Numbered from the stretch's first letter, positions 1 through 9,049 are shown. The stretch is 64,000 bases of DNA from Rhizobium sp. WYJ-E13 (GCF_018987265.1 NZ_CP076853.1:3038001-3102000), one strand, 5' to 3'. Notes: generated from the letters alone by a model not told the origin. Translations and numbers: made by a program.

Positions 1-261
1 GAATTCGGGTTTCCAGAAAACCGTGGTGCCGCAAGCCGGACAAAAGTAAAATTCCAGCGATCTGCCACTGTCTCCGATCCGGCGATAGACGGCGGCCTTG
101 CCAGTTTCTTCGGTTGCCTCAGCGGCAAAAAAGACCGCGACTCCGAAGCTCGATCCGGTCCGGCGCTGACATGCGTTGCAATGACAGACCGATACCTTTC
201 GAGGGCGGCCATGTGCTATGAGTGCGAGGGCGCCGCATGAACATGAGGCTTTTCTCTTCAT
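1..261 (-). CDS. GFA / CENP-V family zinc protein (partial, C-terminus off the left edge)
   Basis: Translating the minus strand from an ATG at 261 gives an open frame to the window edge (87 residues). It contains the Cys pattern of the GFA (glutathione-dependent formaldehyde-activating enzyme-like) fold: CSCGAL near residue 8, then CHCNACQRRTGSSF, then CPACGTTVFW. These are the zinc ligands of the family. A purine-rich GAGGAG about 8 nt upstream supports this start. Many family members have no proven enzymatic function, so no substrate is assigned. The C-terminal part lies outside the window. Confidence 0.85.
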   Translation of the reverse strand, partial: MKRKASCSCGALALIAHGRPRKVSVCHCNACQRRTGSSFGVAVFFAAEATEETGKAAVYRRIGDSGRSLEFYFCPACGTTVFWKPEF

Positions 262-289
262 CGACGGGGTCTCCTCTTTTTCGCAAGGT

Positions 290-318
290 CCAGCAAAACT
301 GTACAGCCGTTTTGCTGG
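290..318. repeat. Perfect 10-bp inverted repeat between the GFA gene and uxuA
   Basis: CCAGCAAAAC and GTTTTGCTGG flank a 9-nt loop. The structure lies just past the 3' end of uxuA on the minus strand and about 30 bp upstream of the GFA gene start. It could be a transcript terminator for uxuA or an operator for the GFA gene. There is no convincing T-run, so the role is uncertain. Confidence 0.5.
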
Positions 319-339
319 CATTGCATAAAAGCAGAGAAA

Positions 340-1527
340 TCAGGTCGGCGGCGCATCAAGCGCATGCAGAATGCCGCGCAGTTCGGCGAGACCGCGAAGA
401 CGGCCGATTGCCGGATAGCCGGGTGTGACATTCTTCTGCAGGTCGTCGAGCATGCGGTGGCCATGATCCGAGCGGAACACGATCGACTGATCGGCGCGGC
501 GGCGGCGGTCCTCGGCAACCAGCTCCTTCAGTACGGCAACCATGTTCACATCGCCTTCGAGATGCGCACTTTCATGGAAGGTGCGGCCATCGCCCTCGCG
601 GGTCGTGGCGCGCAGATGGGCGAAATAGATACGCGAGGCAAAGCGACGGGCAATTGCCGGCAGGTCGTTGTCGGCGCGCACGCCTAGACTGCCGGTGCAG
701 TAGCACATGCCGTTGGCCGCAGCCGGCACGGCATCGAAAAGCGCTGCATAATCCTCAGCCGTCGAAGCGATGCGCGGCAGGCCGAACAGCGAGCGCGGCG
801 GATCGTCAGGGTGCAGCGTCAGCTTTACGCCGCGCGCTTCCGCAGCCGGCACGACAGCTTCCAGGAACTCGATGAGATGCTGGCGAAGCTTCTTCGCATC
901 GATGCCCTGGTAGGCGACGAGCTTCTCGCGGAACGCCGGGATGGTCAACGGCTCGGTCGTCGAGCCGGGCAGAGCCGAGGTGATGATGCGGGTAATTTCG
1001 GCGATTTCCGCTTCGGTCATACTTTCATAGACGGTCTTGGCTCGCGCCTTGTCTTCGTCGGAATATTCCTCGGCTGCACCCGGGCGCTGTAGGACGAACA
1101 GCTCGAAGGCGGCAAAGCGCTCATGATCGAAGCGCATGGCGGTTGCGCCGGTCGGCGTGACATAGTCGAGGTCGGTGCGCGTCCAGTCGACCACTGGCAT
1201 GAAGTTGTAGCAGACGATCGGGATGCCGCAGGCAGCGACAGCTTCGAGGCTGGCGACCCAGGCTTCGATTTCAGCCTTGGCCTGCCCGCCCTTGCGCTTG
1301 ACGGCATCGGGGATCGGGATGCTTTCGACGACGCTCCAGGTCAGTTGAGAGCGGCCGGCAGGCGTCGTTTCGATCAGCGACTGGCGCTCGCGCACCTCCG
1401 CCTCGGTCCATACGCGACCGATCGGCACCTGATGCAACGACGAAACGATATTCGTCGCACCGGTTTGGCGCACCTCGTCCAGCGTGACCGGCGCCTCCGG
1501 CCCGAACCATCTCCAACCTTGCCGCAT
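340..1527 (-). CDS. uxuA: Mannonate dehydratase
   Basis: Predicted to dehydrate D-mannonate to 2-keto-3-deoxy-D-gluconate in hexuronate catabolism (cytoplasm). The 395-residue protein has the UxuA N-terminus (GWRWFGP, then TGATNIVSSLH). It also has the CYNFMPVVDWTRTD stretch at residues 106-119 and a HPDDPP metal-site motif at 239-244, and its length is normal for the family. GGGAGAG lies about 6 nt before the ATG. It follows the GntR regulator by 34 nt on the same strand, so the two are probably cotranscribed. The divergent ABC importer may supply the hexuronate or aldonate, which is an inference from position only. Confidence 0.93.
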   Translation of the reverse strand: MRQGWRWFGPEAPVTLDEVRQTGATNIVSSLHQVPIGRVWTEAEVRERQSLIETTPAGRSQLTWSVVESIPIPDAVKRKGGQAKAEIEAWVASLEAVAACGIPIVCYNFMPVVDWTRTDLDYVTPTGATAMRFDHERFAAFELFVLQRPGAAEEYSDEDKARAKTVYESMTEAEIAEITRIITSALPGSTTEPLTIPAFREKLVAYQGIDAKKLRQHLIEFLEAVVPAAEARGVKLTLHPDDPPRSLFGLPRIASTAEDYAALFDAVPAAANGMCYCTGSLGVRADNDLPAIARRFASRIYFAHLRATTREGDGRTFHESAHLEGDVNMVAVLKELVAEDRRRRADQSIVFRSDHGHRMLDDLQKNVTPGYPAIGRLRGLAELRGILHALDAPPT

Positions 1528-1561
1528 TTCGTTTCTCTCCCTTGGTCTATCGTTCGTTTTC

Positions 1562-2284
1562 TCAGCAGAAATAGTCAGGGAACTGCGATCGCAGTTCCGC
1601 CACGTCGGGTATAACGGCGCTCAAGTGATGAATCATGGCTTCCCGCGCCGCTGCGATATCATGCGCCGCGATGGCGTCGCGGATCTCCATGTGTTCGCGC
1701 ACGACGTTGTCCATGCGGCCAAGCACTGGCAGCGTCAGGCGCCGCGCTCGGTCGATCTGCACCTTCACCGTCTTCAGAATTGTCCAGATACCAGGATAAC
1801 CGGCAATCTGCGTGATCGCCTCGTGGAAGGCTTCGTCCTCTTCGTGGAAGCTTGAGGCATTGCCAAGTGCGGCATGGGTCTTCTGCCGGGCGATAATCAC
1901 ATCGAGGCGCGCAATGTCAGCCTCCGTCGCAATACTTGCCGCCATCTCGACCGTCGTTCCCTCGAGCGCCTTGCGCACGACGACGGCCTCCGGAATCGCA
2001 GAGACCGGCACCCGCGAAACCACCGTGCCCGATTGCGGATAGATATCGACGAGGCCGCCTTCGGAGAGCCTCAGCAGCGCTTCACGCACAGGCGTACGGC
2101 TGACGCCGAAATCCTCGGCGATGCGCTTTTCCTGCAGCACCGTGCCAGGTGGAATCCTCAGCGACACGATATCGGCATGCAGCCGCTCGTGGATTGCCGC
2201 CGCCGTCGTCACGCGCCGGATCTTTCCGCCGGCATCGCGCGGTGCCGGGAAGGCGAGGAGTTCAGGGTCGGAAGCCTGCCGCAT
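1562..2284 (-). CDS. GntR-family regulator (FCD/FadR subfamily)
   Basis: The winged-helix DNA-binding domain contains HERLHADIVSLRIPPGT and FGVSRTPVREALLRL. It is followed by an all-helical FCD ligand domain with the HEEDEAFHEAI and HMEIRDAI metal/ligand-type motifs, 240 residues in total from this start. The start is uncertain: the ATG at 2284 was chosen because the upstream ATG at 2317 falls inside the palindrome ATACTAGTAT and lacks a ribosome-binding site. The gene is upstream of uxuA and divergent from the ABC importer, so it probably regulates hexuronate or aldonate uptake and breakdown in response to a pathway acid. Confidence 0.88.
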   Translation of the reverse strand: MRQASDPELLAFPAPRDAGGKIRRVTTAAAIHERLHADIVSLRIPPGTVLQEKRIAEDFGVSRTPVREALLRLSEGGLVDIYPQSGTVVSRVPVSAIPEAVVVRKALEGTTVEMAASIATEADIARLDVIIARQKTHAALGNASSFHEEDEAFHEAITQIAGYPGIWTILKTVKVQIDRARRLTLPVLGRMDNVVREHMEIRDAIAAHDIAAAREAMIHHLSAVIPDVAELRSQFPDYFC

Positions 2285-2300
2285 GCATGATCTCAGGACG

Positions 2301-2328
2301 TTGACACTTTCGTGCATACTAGTATATC
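2301..2328 (+). promoter_or_regulatory. Promoter with embedded palindromic operator before the ABC importer
   Basis: TTGACA (2301-2306) is separated by 16 nt from TATATC (2323-2328). The perfect palindrome ATACTAGTAT (2316-2325) sits in the spacer and overlaps the -10 box. This geometry fits repression by the adjacent GntR protein, whose own transcript starts nearby on the other strand. The importer gene begins about 190 nt downstream. Confidence 0.5.
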
Positions 2329-2522
2329 AATTGAATTCTGTTGCCAAGACATGCCGCGGAGGAGAACGCCGGCATGGCATTGCACCCGGAGGAAAAGCTT
2401 CGAGCTGCGAACATTTGATGCCGCCGAAAAACCGGCGCATCGAGGCATGGGACGTGCATTGCGATGCAAACGGGCGGCGCTCGGGGTCAAAGGCCGGCAC
2501 CGCCGTAATGGAGGAGGATAGA

Positions 2523-3698
2523 ATGAAGATCACACGCAGAACATTCGTCGGCGGAGCTGCCGGCGTCGCCGCGGCCGGGATGTTGCCGTTTCGGGCTTTC
2601 GCTCAGGCGAAGGCGCCTGCAAGCCCGGTGACCATCACCATCGTCGATGTCGCCGGCAACCTGGCGCTGACGCAGGGCATGTTCGAAAACTACGCCAAAG
2701 CGAAGCCGGAATTCGTCTCCAGCTTCTCCTTCACCAAGGCCCCGGCCCCGGAGCTGCCGGCCAAGATCCAGGCCCAGCAAGCCGCCGGCAAGGTCGATAT
2801 CGACCTCGTACTGACCGGCACGGACGCGCTTTCAGCCGGTGTCGACCAAGGTCTCTGGATCGACCTGTCCAGCCACAAGTCGGCACTTCCCAACCTTGAA
2901 AGCATCCTGCTGCCGCAGGCATTCAAGATGCAGGCGCTGGCCAAGGATCAGGGCGTCGTCATCACCTATTACCCGTCCGGCCCGTTGATCGAATACATGC
3001 CTGACAAGGTGGCGACCCCGCCGAAGACGGCACAGGAGCTGCTCGACTGGACGAAGCAGAACAAGAACAAGTTCCTCTATGCCCGCCCTGCAAATTCCGG
3101 CCCCGGCCGCACGCTGCTGATGGGCCTGCCCTATCTGCTCGGCGACAGCAACCCGCGCGACCCTGTCAATGGCTGGGCCAAGACCTGGGAATATCTGGCT
3201 GCGCTCGGCGAGAACATCGAATACTACCCGACCGGCACCACAATCGTTTTCAAGGAACTCGGCGAAGGCACACGCGACATCGTCGCTACGACGACCGGAT
3301 GGGATATCAACCCGCGCGCACTCGGCATCGTCCCAGAGGAAGCCAAGGTCGGCAAGCTCGAAGGTTTCCACTGGGTCACCGACGCGCACTATGCGGCGAT
3401 TCCGAAGGGCGTTTCCGACGAGAAGATCGGCGTTCTGCTCGACGTCCTCAACCACATCTACCAGCCACAGCAGCAGGCGATCGCCTATGACGCCGGCTAT
3501 TTCTATCCCGGCCCGGCGGTCAAGGACGTCACCCTCGAAATGGCCCCCTCAGAAAGCCAGGAAATCATCAAGGAATTCGGCCGGCCGGAATATGCCGACT
3601 GGATCGCCGGCAGCCCGCTGGAAGTGCCGCTCGAGCCCAAGCAGCTCGTGCAGGCCTTCCGCATCTGGGACGAAAAGATCGGCGCCAAGAAGGGCTGA
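2523..3698 (+). CDS. ABC transporter substrate-binding protein (family 1, Tat-exported)
   Basis: The 391-residue periplasmic binding protein starts with a twin-arginine signal (RRTFVGGAAG, cleavage near AFA-QA). Its body resembles extracellular solute-binding family 1 proteins of PotD/FbpA-like importers. A strong GGAGGAGG precedes the ATG at 2523. It is the first gene of an operon with an ATPase (3767) and two permeases (4870, 5755). Substrate is unknown. The divergent gntR-uxuA pair suggests a sugar acid, which is inference only. Confidence 0.88.
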   Translation: MKITRRTFVGGAAGVAAAGMLPFRAFAQAKAPASPVTITIVDVAGNLALTQGMFENYAKAKPEFVSSFSFTKAPAPELPAKIQAQQAAGKVDIDLVLTGTDALSAGVDQGLWIDLSSHKSALPNLESILLPQAFKMQALAKDQGVVITYYPSGPLIEYMPDKVATPPKTAQELLDWTKQNKNKFLYARPANSGPGRTLLMGLPYLLGDSNPRDPVNGWAKTWEYLAALGENIEYYPTGTTIVFKELGEGTRDIVATTTGWDINPRALGIVPEEAKVGKLEGFHWVTDAHYAAIPKGVSDEKIGVLLDVLNHIYQPQQQAIAYDAGYFYPGPAVKDVTLEMAPSESQEIIKEFGRPEYADWIAGSPLEVPLEPKQLVQAFRIWDEKIGAKKG

Positions 3699-3717
3699 GC
3701 CCTGATAATCGAATGAG

Positions 3718-3740
3718 CCGGCGCCGGTTTCCGGCGCCGG
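3718..3740 (+). terminator. Intercistronic GC hairpin after the binding-protein gene
   Basis: Two copies of CCGGCGCCGG separated by TTT form a very stable stem-loop, followed by ATTTCT. It lies between the binding-protein gene and the ATPase gene of the same operon. Such structures commonly attenuate read-through or protect the 3' end of the abundant binding-protein mRNA. Confidence 0.65.
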
Positions 3741-3766
3741 ATTTCTAGCGGCATGACCGCCGATAA

Positions 3767-4873
3767 ATGGAGATCGCATTGACTTTGCCGGTTCAAAACG
3801 CAGCAGCGCTGTCATCGCGGAAGAATGCGCGCCTTGAGCTTGATGGCATCAGGCGATCCTTCGGCGCCTATAACGCCCTCGACGGGATCGACCTCGCGAT
3901 TGAACCCGGCGAATTTATCGCGCTTCTCGGCCCCTCCGGTTGCGGCAAATCCACGGCGCTGAATTGCATAGCCGGCCTGCTTGGCCTTTCCGGCGGTGAA
4001 ATCCGCCTCGGCGGCAACCGCATCGACCAACTGGAGCCGGAAAAGCGTGGCTTCGGCATGGTCTTCCAGAGCTACGCCCTCTTCCCGCATATGAGCGTGC
4101 GCAAGAATGTCGGCTTCGGCCTTGCTATGCAAGGTATTCGCGGCGCCGAGGCCGACAAACGCGTCATCGATGCACTGGCCCTCGTGCGCCTCGAAAACCA
4201 GGCGGACAAGCTGCCCGGCCAGCTCTCCGGCGGCCAGCAGCAGCGCGTCGCCATTGCCCGCGCTATCGTCATCCGCCCGCCGATCGTGCTGATGGACGAA
4301 CCACTCTCCAACCTCGACGCCAAGCTGCGCCTGGAAATGCGCGCCGAAATCCGCGGCATCCACGATCAGATCGGCTCGACCACCATCTATGTCACACACG
4401 ACCAAGATGAGGCACTTTCGCTTGCCGACCGTATCGTCGTCATGAGCCAGGGCCATATTCAGCAGATCGGCACGCCGCAGGATCTCTACCAGCGACCGGT
4501 CAACCTCAATGTTGCCGATTTCATGGGCTTCCGCACCCGCATTCCCGGTCGCGTGGTCTCCGTCTCCGGTAATGAGGCAGAAATCGAAGCCCCCGGCGCG
4601 CGGCTGACCGGCACCATGCGCGATACGCTCAAGGTCGGCGATGCCGCCGTTCTCTCCGTACGTCCGGAAGACCTCGTCGCGACTACCGACGGCACCGGCA
4701 TCCCCGTCACCGTTGCCAGCACCGAATATCGCGGCCGCGCTTTCTTCGGCATGGCCCGCTCGAAGGATGGATCGGAACTCTATTTCCGCGCCGATGATGC
4801 TTTGCCGCGCGGTGCCGCCGCCTCGCTTCAGCCAGTCGCAGGCCGCTCGCTCGTCTTCAAGGGGGCAGCATGA
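3767..4873 (+). CDS. ABC transporter ATP-binding protein (PotA/FbpC-like)
   Basis: This 368-residue importer ATPase has Walker [10 protein letters not shown], signature LSGGQQQR, Walker B VLMDEP, an H-loop (THDQDEA) and a C-terminal TOBE-like domain from about residue 270. It would energise the permease pair encoded next. The ATG at 3767 is used; a TTG at 3779 preceded by GGAG is an alternative. Its stop overlaps the next start (ATGA). Confidence 0.93.
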   Translation: MEIALTLPVQNAAALSSRKNARLELDGIRRSFGAYNALDGIDLAIEPGEFIALLGPSGCGKSTALNCIAGLLGLSGGEIRLGGNRIDQLEPEKRGFGMVFQSYALFPHMSVRKNVGFGLAMQGIRGAEADKRVIDALALVRLENQADKLPGQLSGGQQQRVAIARAIVIRPPIVLMDEPLSNLDAKLRLEMRAEIRGIHDQIGSTTIYVTHDQDEALSLADRIVVMSQGHIQQIGTPQDLYQRPVNLNVADFMGFRTRIPGRVVSVSGNEAEIEAPGARLTGTMRDTLKVGDAAVLSVRPEDLVATTDGTGIPVTVASTEYRGRAFFGMARSKDGSELYFRADDALPRGAAASLQPVAGRSLVFKGAA

Positions 4874-5751
4874 GCGGCCCGTCGCTGAAAACCAGGCTTG
4901 CCGCACAAGGCCTCGACGGCACAACGCTGCTTGTGCTGCCAGGCCTCATATTCATGATCGCCCTCTTCATCTATCCCTTCGTCTATGGCGTGGCAGATTC
5001 GCTGATGCCGAAGGATGGCGGGAGCTGGTACGAGAACTACGCGAAGTTCTTCTCCGACCAGTTCCAGTACGGCACGATCGCCAATACCATGTGGCTCGCC
5101 TTGCCTGTTACCATCGTCAACCTGGCTTTCGCAGTCCCTGTTGCGTTTCGCGTCCGGCTGATGCGCCGCCAGCGTCTGCTGACGACGATCCTCGTGCTGC
5201 CGATCACGCTCGGCACCGTCTTCGTCGCTGATGGCCTGCTGACCTTTCTCGGCCCGCGAGGCTGGTTCAACGAGACGTTGATCCTGTTCGGCATCCTGGA
5301 TTCGCCAGTCAAGCTCACCAACAACTACTGGGGCGTCTTTGCCTCGCTGCTGATAACCGGTTTTCCCTTCGCCTTCCTGCTGACGCTGTCCTACATCACC
5401 GGCATCGACCCAGCGATCGAGCAGGCTGCCGCCACGCTCGGCGCCAATGCACGGCGGCGCTTCATGCGCGTTTTCCTGCCGCTCCTGGTGCCCGGCCTTG
5501 CCGTGACCTTCTGCCTCTCTTTCGTGCAGGCCTTCGCCGTTTTCCCGTCCGCCGTCCTGCTCGGCGCTCCGGCCGGGCCGACGCGGGTCATCTCGATCGC
5601 CGCCTATCAGGCCGCTTTCGAGCAGTATGACCATTCCTACGGCACGGCGATCGCCCTCATCATGGGTGGCGTCGAGCTCATCGTTGTCGTCGCCATTCTC
5701 GGCGCACGTTCGTTCTTCTACCGCGGCCCTGCCGGCGGCACGAAAGGCTGA
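4870..5751 (+). CDS. ABC transporter permease (PotB-like)
   Basis: A 293-residue inner-membrane permease with about six hydrophobic segments and the binding-protein-dependent loop (EQAAATLGANARRRFMRVFLP) that contacts the ATPase. It overlaps the ATPase gene by 4 nt and is followed 3 nt later by the partner permease, indicating a heterodimeric channel. Confidence 0.92.
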   Translation: MSGPSLKTRLAAQGLDGTTLLVLPGLIFMIALFIYPFVYGVADSLMPKDGGSWYENYAKFFSDQFQYGTIANTMWLALPVTIVNLAFAVPVAFRVRLMRRQRLLTTILVLPITLGTVFVADGLLTFLGPRGWFNETLILFGILDSPVKLTNNYWGVFASLLITGFPFAFLLTLSYITGIDPAIEQAAATLGANARRRFMRVFLPLLVPGLAVTFCLSFVQAFAVFPSAVLLGAPAGPTRVISIAAYQAAFEQYDHSYGTAIALIMGGVELIVVVAILGARSFFYRGPAGGTKG

Positions 5752-5754
5752 GCC

Positions 5755-6597
5755 ATGATCCGTGACCAGGGTCTTACTTCGAAGATCTGGCGTATCGCCG
5801 TCTGGGCGCTCGCCACCCTCTTCGTCCTCAATTTGCTTGCAGTCATCGCAGCCGTGATCGTCAATTCCTTCGCCACACGCTGGCTCGGCACATGGCTGCC
5901 ACGCGGCTGGACGGATCGCTGGTACTTCAGCGCCTGGAAAGAGTTCCAGCTTTCCAGCGTCGTCATCGTCACCTTCGAGATGGCCTTCGTCGTCGTCCTC
6001 ATCTCCGGCATTCTCGGCGTGATGACCGCCTATTCACTGGCGCGGCGCGACTTTCCGGGCAAGCGCGCCATCATCCTGCTCTTCCTGCTGCCGCTGCTGA
6101 TTCCACCGCTGACCTATGGTATTCCGCTGGCCACAGTCCTTTACCAGCTGGGTCTCGGCGGCACGTTCTGGGGCGTAGTACTGATCAATCTCGTGCCGTC
6201 TTTCCCCTTCGTCGTGCTCGTCATGATCCCCTTCATCGAGCAGATCGATCCGCGCATCGAAGCGGCCGCCCGCGTCTTCGGTGCGGGCACCACCAGCCTC
6301 TTCATCCGTATCCTGCTGCCGCTCTTGCTGCCCGGCATGCTGGCAGCACTTCTACTCGTTCTGGTACGCACGCTGGCGATGTTCGAGCTGACCTTCCTCA
6401 TCGCCGGACCGCAGACCCAGACGCTCGTCGTCTCTCTTTATTACGCGGTCTTCGCATCCGGCGTACGCGCCAGCCAGTCGATCGATGCGATGGCGGTGGT
6501 CTATATGGTGACGACGCTCTTCTGGCTCATCATCGCCCTGCAATTCGTCAATCCGACGCAGATCGTCGCCCGAGCCAAGCAGCAATCGGCGCATTGA
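5755..6597 (+). CDS. ABC transporter permease (PotC-like)
   Basis: The second permease (280 residues) has multiple membrane helices and the EAA-type loop (IEAAARVFGAGTTSLFIRILLPL). It is the last gene of the operon and is convergent with the polyphosphate kinase gene. It most likely forms the channel with the preceding protein. Confidence 0.92.
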   Translation: MIRDQGLTSKIWRIAVWALATLFVLNLLAVIAAVIVNSFATRWLGTWLPRGWTDRWYFSAWKEFQLSSVVIVTFEMAFVVVLISGILGVMTAYSLARRDFPGKRAIILLFLLPLLIPPLTYGIPLATVLYQLGLGGTFWGVVLINLVPSFPFVVLVMIPFIEQIDPRIEAAARVFGAGTTSLFIRILLPLLLPGMLAALLLVLVRTLAMFELTFLIAGPQTQTLVVSLYYAVFASGVRASQSIDAMAVVYMVTTLFWLIIALQFVNPTQIVARAKQQSAH

Positions 6598-6600
6598 GAT

Positions 6601-6625
6601 GTTGCTGCCGGAGACCAGCAGCAAC
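6601..6625. terminator. Hairpin between convergent genes
   Basis: GTTGCTG (6601-6607) pairs with CAGCAAC (6619-6625). It lies in the 36-nt gap between the permease gene (plus) and the polyphosphate kinase gene (minus), so it probably serves as a bidirectional terminator. There is no strong T-run. Confidence 0.45.
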
Positions 6626-6633
6626 CTTTGCAA

Positions 6634-7542
6634 TCAATAGACTTCGGGAACGTACATTTCCTGAGGAACGGCGCTGCGTTGATAATCGTCGTGGCGCACG
6701 CGCTCAGGAAGCACGATCTCCTGCTTCGGCACGTCCTCATAAGGGATCTGGCCCAGCAGATGCGCGATGCAGTTCAAGCGCGCTCGCTTCTTGTCCACCG
6801 CCTGGACGATCCACCACGGCGCTTCGTCGATATGCGTGCGGTCAAGCATCTCTTCCTTGGCCTTGGTATATTCCTCCCAGTGAACACGGCTCTGCAGGTC
6901 CATCGGCGAAAGCTTCCACTGTTTCAGCGGATCGTGGATACGCATGTTGAAGCGGAATTCCTGCTCCTCATCGGTGATCGAGAACCAATACTTGATGAGG
7001 ATGATGCCGGAACGCACCAGCATGCGCTCGAATTCCGGCACCGAACGGAAGAACTCTTCCAGCTCATCCTTCGTGCAGAAGCCCATCACACGCTCGACAC
7101 CGGCGCGATTGTACCAGCTGCGGTCGAAGAGCACCATTTCGCCCGCTGACGGCAGATGTGGAACATAGCGCTGGAAATACCACTGGTTCCGTTCGCGCTC
7201 GGTCGGTGCCGGAAGGGCGACCACGCGGCAGACACGCGGGTTGAGGCGCTGGGTCACGCGCTTGATCGCGCCGCCCTTGCCGGCGGAGTCGCGGCCTTCG
7301 AAAAGCACGACGACCTTGAGCTTCTTGTACTGGACCCAGTCCTGAAGACGAACGAGCTCATGCTGCAGGCGGAAGAGCTCGCGGAAATAGAGCTTGCGGT
7401 CGAGCGTCTGCTCGGCCGGGCCTGACATGCCTTCAGCAACCAGCTCGTCGAGCCGGTCCTCCTCCATCTGCATTTCCAGCTCCTCGTCGAAGCTGTCGGC
7501 GATTTCGTTCTTGATACGGTCGAGCTGAGTGTTTTCGATCAT
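6634..7542 (-). CDS. ppk2: Polyphosphate kinase 2
   Basis: PPK2 enzymes transfer phosphate between polyphosphate and nucleotides. The 302-residue protein has Walker A EGRDSAGKGG (residues 82-91) and Walker B FDRSWYNRAG (Asp140), plus the lid-like region RNQWYFQRYVPHLP, all typical of the family. The ATG at 7542 was chosen because AGGGAG lies about 6 nt upstream. The usual direction (GDP or ADP phosphorylation) cannot be decided from sequence. It is monocistronic as far as visible. Confidence 0.93.
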   Translation of the reverse strand: MIENTQLDRIKNEIADSFDEELEMQMEEDRLDELVAEGMSGPAEQTLDRKLYFRELFRLQHELVRLQDWVQYKKLKVVVLFEGRDSAGKGGAIKRVTQRLNPRVCRVVALPAPTERERNQWYFQRYVPHLPSAGEMVLFDRSWYNRAGVERVMGFCTKDELEEFFRSVPEFERMLVRSGIILIKYWFSITDEEQEFRFNMRIHDPLKQWKLSPMDLQSRVHWEEYTKAKEEMLDRTHIDEAPWWIVQAVDKKRARLNCIAHLLGQIPYEDVPKQEIVLPERVRHDDYQRSAVPQEMYVPEVY

Positions 7543-7625
7543 GGCACGCTCCCTATTCAATCCGCTCGATAAAGCACGTTCTCGCCATAGCTATATGACA
7601 GAGTTGCGACGATCGAAATTTTGCT

Positions 7626-7690
7626 TTGGCAAAACGCAAAATCAGGAGCGCGAACACCGTCGGCCGAAGCTTTCATGGCCGTTTTGCCAA
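7626..7690. repeat. 11-bp inverted repeat in the 7543-7873 intergenic region
   Basis: TTGGCAAAACG (7626-7636) and CGTTTTGCCAA (7680-7690) are exact inverted copies 43 bp apart. They lie in the 331-bp gene-free stretch before the importer operon. The spacing (about five helical turns centre to centre) would suit a looping repressor, but they may simply be a hairpin. The rest of the stretch holds the ATGTATACAT site and a likely promoter. Confidence 0.4.
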
Positions 7691-7742
7691 GCCCAATTGG
7701 GGGGTCTGACTGATGGCGGCACCTTGTGCCATGTCGAGTTTT

Positions 7743-7752
7743 ATGTATACAT
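7743..7752. promoter_or_regulatory. ATGTATACAT operator before the importer operon
   Basis: The sequence is a perfect palindrome. A possible promoter, TTGTGC (7724-7729) then TATACA (7746-7751) with a 16-nt spacer, overlaps it. The same 10-mer occurs before ligM (15397), the hydrolase-ligAB operon (16417) and metF (23522). An imperfect copy, GTATACAT (7868-7875), overlaps the start codon of the first importer gene. The likely binder is the GntR protein encoded at 15525-16259. Confidence 0.65.
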
Positions 7753-7873
7753 TGATGTTGCTGAGCAATTTCGCGACATCAGCTTTTTCCTCTGGAGGAG
7801 AGAGGGAAAACGTTCAGGTCGCGGGCATATCTCCCGGAGAGAGATATGGTGCGCAACAATGGGAGGAGTATAC

Positions 7874-9049
7874 ATGATTTCGTTTTCGAGAAGACTATTG
7901 ATAGCCGGCGCGGCGCTCGCCACGCTTGCCGGCTTGCCTGCATTTGCACAGGAAACGGTCAAGATCGGCGTGATCCTGCCGATGACGGGTCCTTTCGCCT
8001 CAACCGGACGCCAGGTCGAGGCTGGCGCTCGCGCATACATGGCAATCAATGGCGACACGGTTGCAGGCAAGAAGATCGAACTTGTCCTGCGTGACGATGC
8101 CGGCACCGCCGATCAGACCCGTCGCATCGCCCAGGAACTCGTCGTCAATGATGGCGTCAAGATGCTCGTCGGCTTCGGCCTGACGCCACTTGCCATGGGT
8201 GTCGCCCCGGTTCTGAACCAAGCCAAGGTCCCGGCCATCATCACTTCGGCCACGACCTCAGCCATCATGAAACAGTCGCCCTATTTCGTGCGCACCTCGA
8301 TGGCCGGCCCGCAATCCGCAGTTCCGGTCGCCACTTGGGCCGTCCAGAACAATATGAAGCGGGTCGTCACGCTGGTGACCGATTACGGTCCAGGCATCGA
8401 CATCGAAAAGGGCTTTACCGACCAGTTCAAGAAGGAAGGCGGCACGGTCGTCGAAGCGCTCCGTGTTCCCTTGCAGAACCCGGATTTCGCCCCCTTCCTT
8501 CAGCGCGTGCGCGATGCCAAGCCTGATGCCCTCTTTGTCTTCGTCCCCTCGGGCGTCGGCGCAATCTTCATGAAGCAGTTCATCGATCGTGGCCTTGCCG
8601 ATGCAGGCATCAAGCTGATCGCCACCGGCGACGTGACCGATGACGACCTCCTGAACGGCATGGGACCGGCTGCCAAGGGCGTGATTACCGGGCATTTCTA
8701 TTCGACCGATCACGACAGCCCGGAAAACAAGGCCTTCGTCGCCGAAGTTCGCAAGACCAACAAGAACATGCGCCCGAACTTCATGTCGGTCGGCGGTTAT
8801 GACGCCATGCATGTCGCCTATGCCGCACTCGAAAAGACAGGCGGCGATACGGACGGAACCAAGCTTATCGACGCCATGAAGGGCATGGAATTCGTCAGCC
8901 CGCGCGGCCCTGTTACCATCGATCCTGATACCCGCGACATCGTACAGGACATCTACATGCGCGAGGTCAAAGAGAAGAATGGCGAGCTCTACAATGTCGA
9001 GTTCGCGACTTACCCGAAGATCCACGATCCGAATACGGCTGCCAAGTAA
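7874..9049 (+). CDS. Branched-chain-type ABC transporter substrate-binding protein
   Basis: The 391-residue protein has a Sec signal (SRRLLIAGAALATLAGLPAFA) and then a type I periplasmic-binding fold beginning VKIGVILPMTGPFASTGRQ, as in LivJ-like proteins. GGGAGGAG precedes the ATG. It heads a complete importer operon (permeases, ATPases to 12436). Related importers also carry aromatic acids. The shared ATGTATACAT operator with ligM, ligAB and metF suggests an aromatic acid ligand here. That is inference; amino acids remain possible. Confidence 0.9.
   Translation: MISFSRRLLIAGAALATLAGLPAFAQETVKIGVILPMTGPFASTGRQVEAGARAYMAINGDTVAGKKIELVLRDDAGTADQTRRIAQELVVNDGVKMLVGFGLTPLAMGVAPVLNQAKVPAIITSATTSAIMKQSPYFVRTSMAGPQSAVPVATWAVQNNMKRVVTLVTDYGPGIDIEKGFTDQFKKEGGTVVEALRVPLQNPDFAPFLQRVRDAKPDALFVFVPSGVGAIFMKQFIDRGLADAGIKLIATGDVTDDDLLNGMGPAAKGVITGHFYSTDHDSPENKAFVAEVRKTNKNMRPNFMSVGGYDAMHVAYAALEKTGGDTDGTKLIDAMKGMEFVSPRGPVTIDPDTRDIVQDIYMREVKEKNGELYNVEFATYPKIHDPNTAAK

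Noticed and set aside
2121..2522. N-terminal extension of the binding-protein gene at 2523
   Set aside because: The Tat signal begins at 2523 with GGAGGAGG before it; the upstream part overlaps the divergent regulator and promoter.
3812..4924. Long minus-strand frame (about 370 codons) opposite the ABC ATPase
   Set aside because: The plus-strand frame has Walker and signature motifs; the minus frame is low-complexity antisense reading of GC-rich codons.
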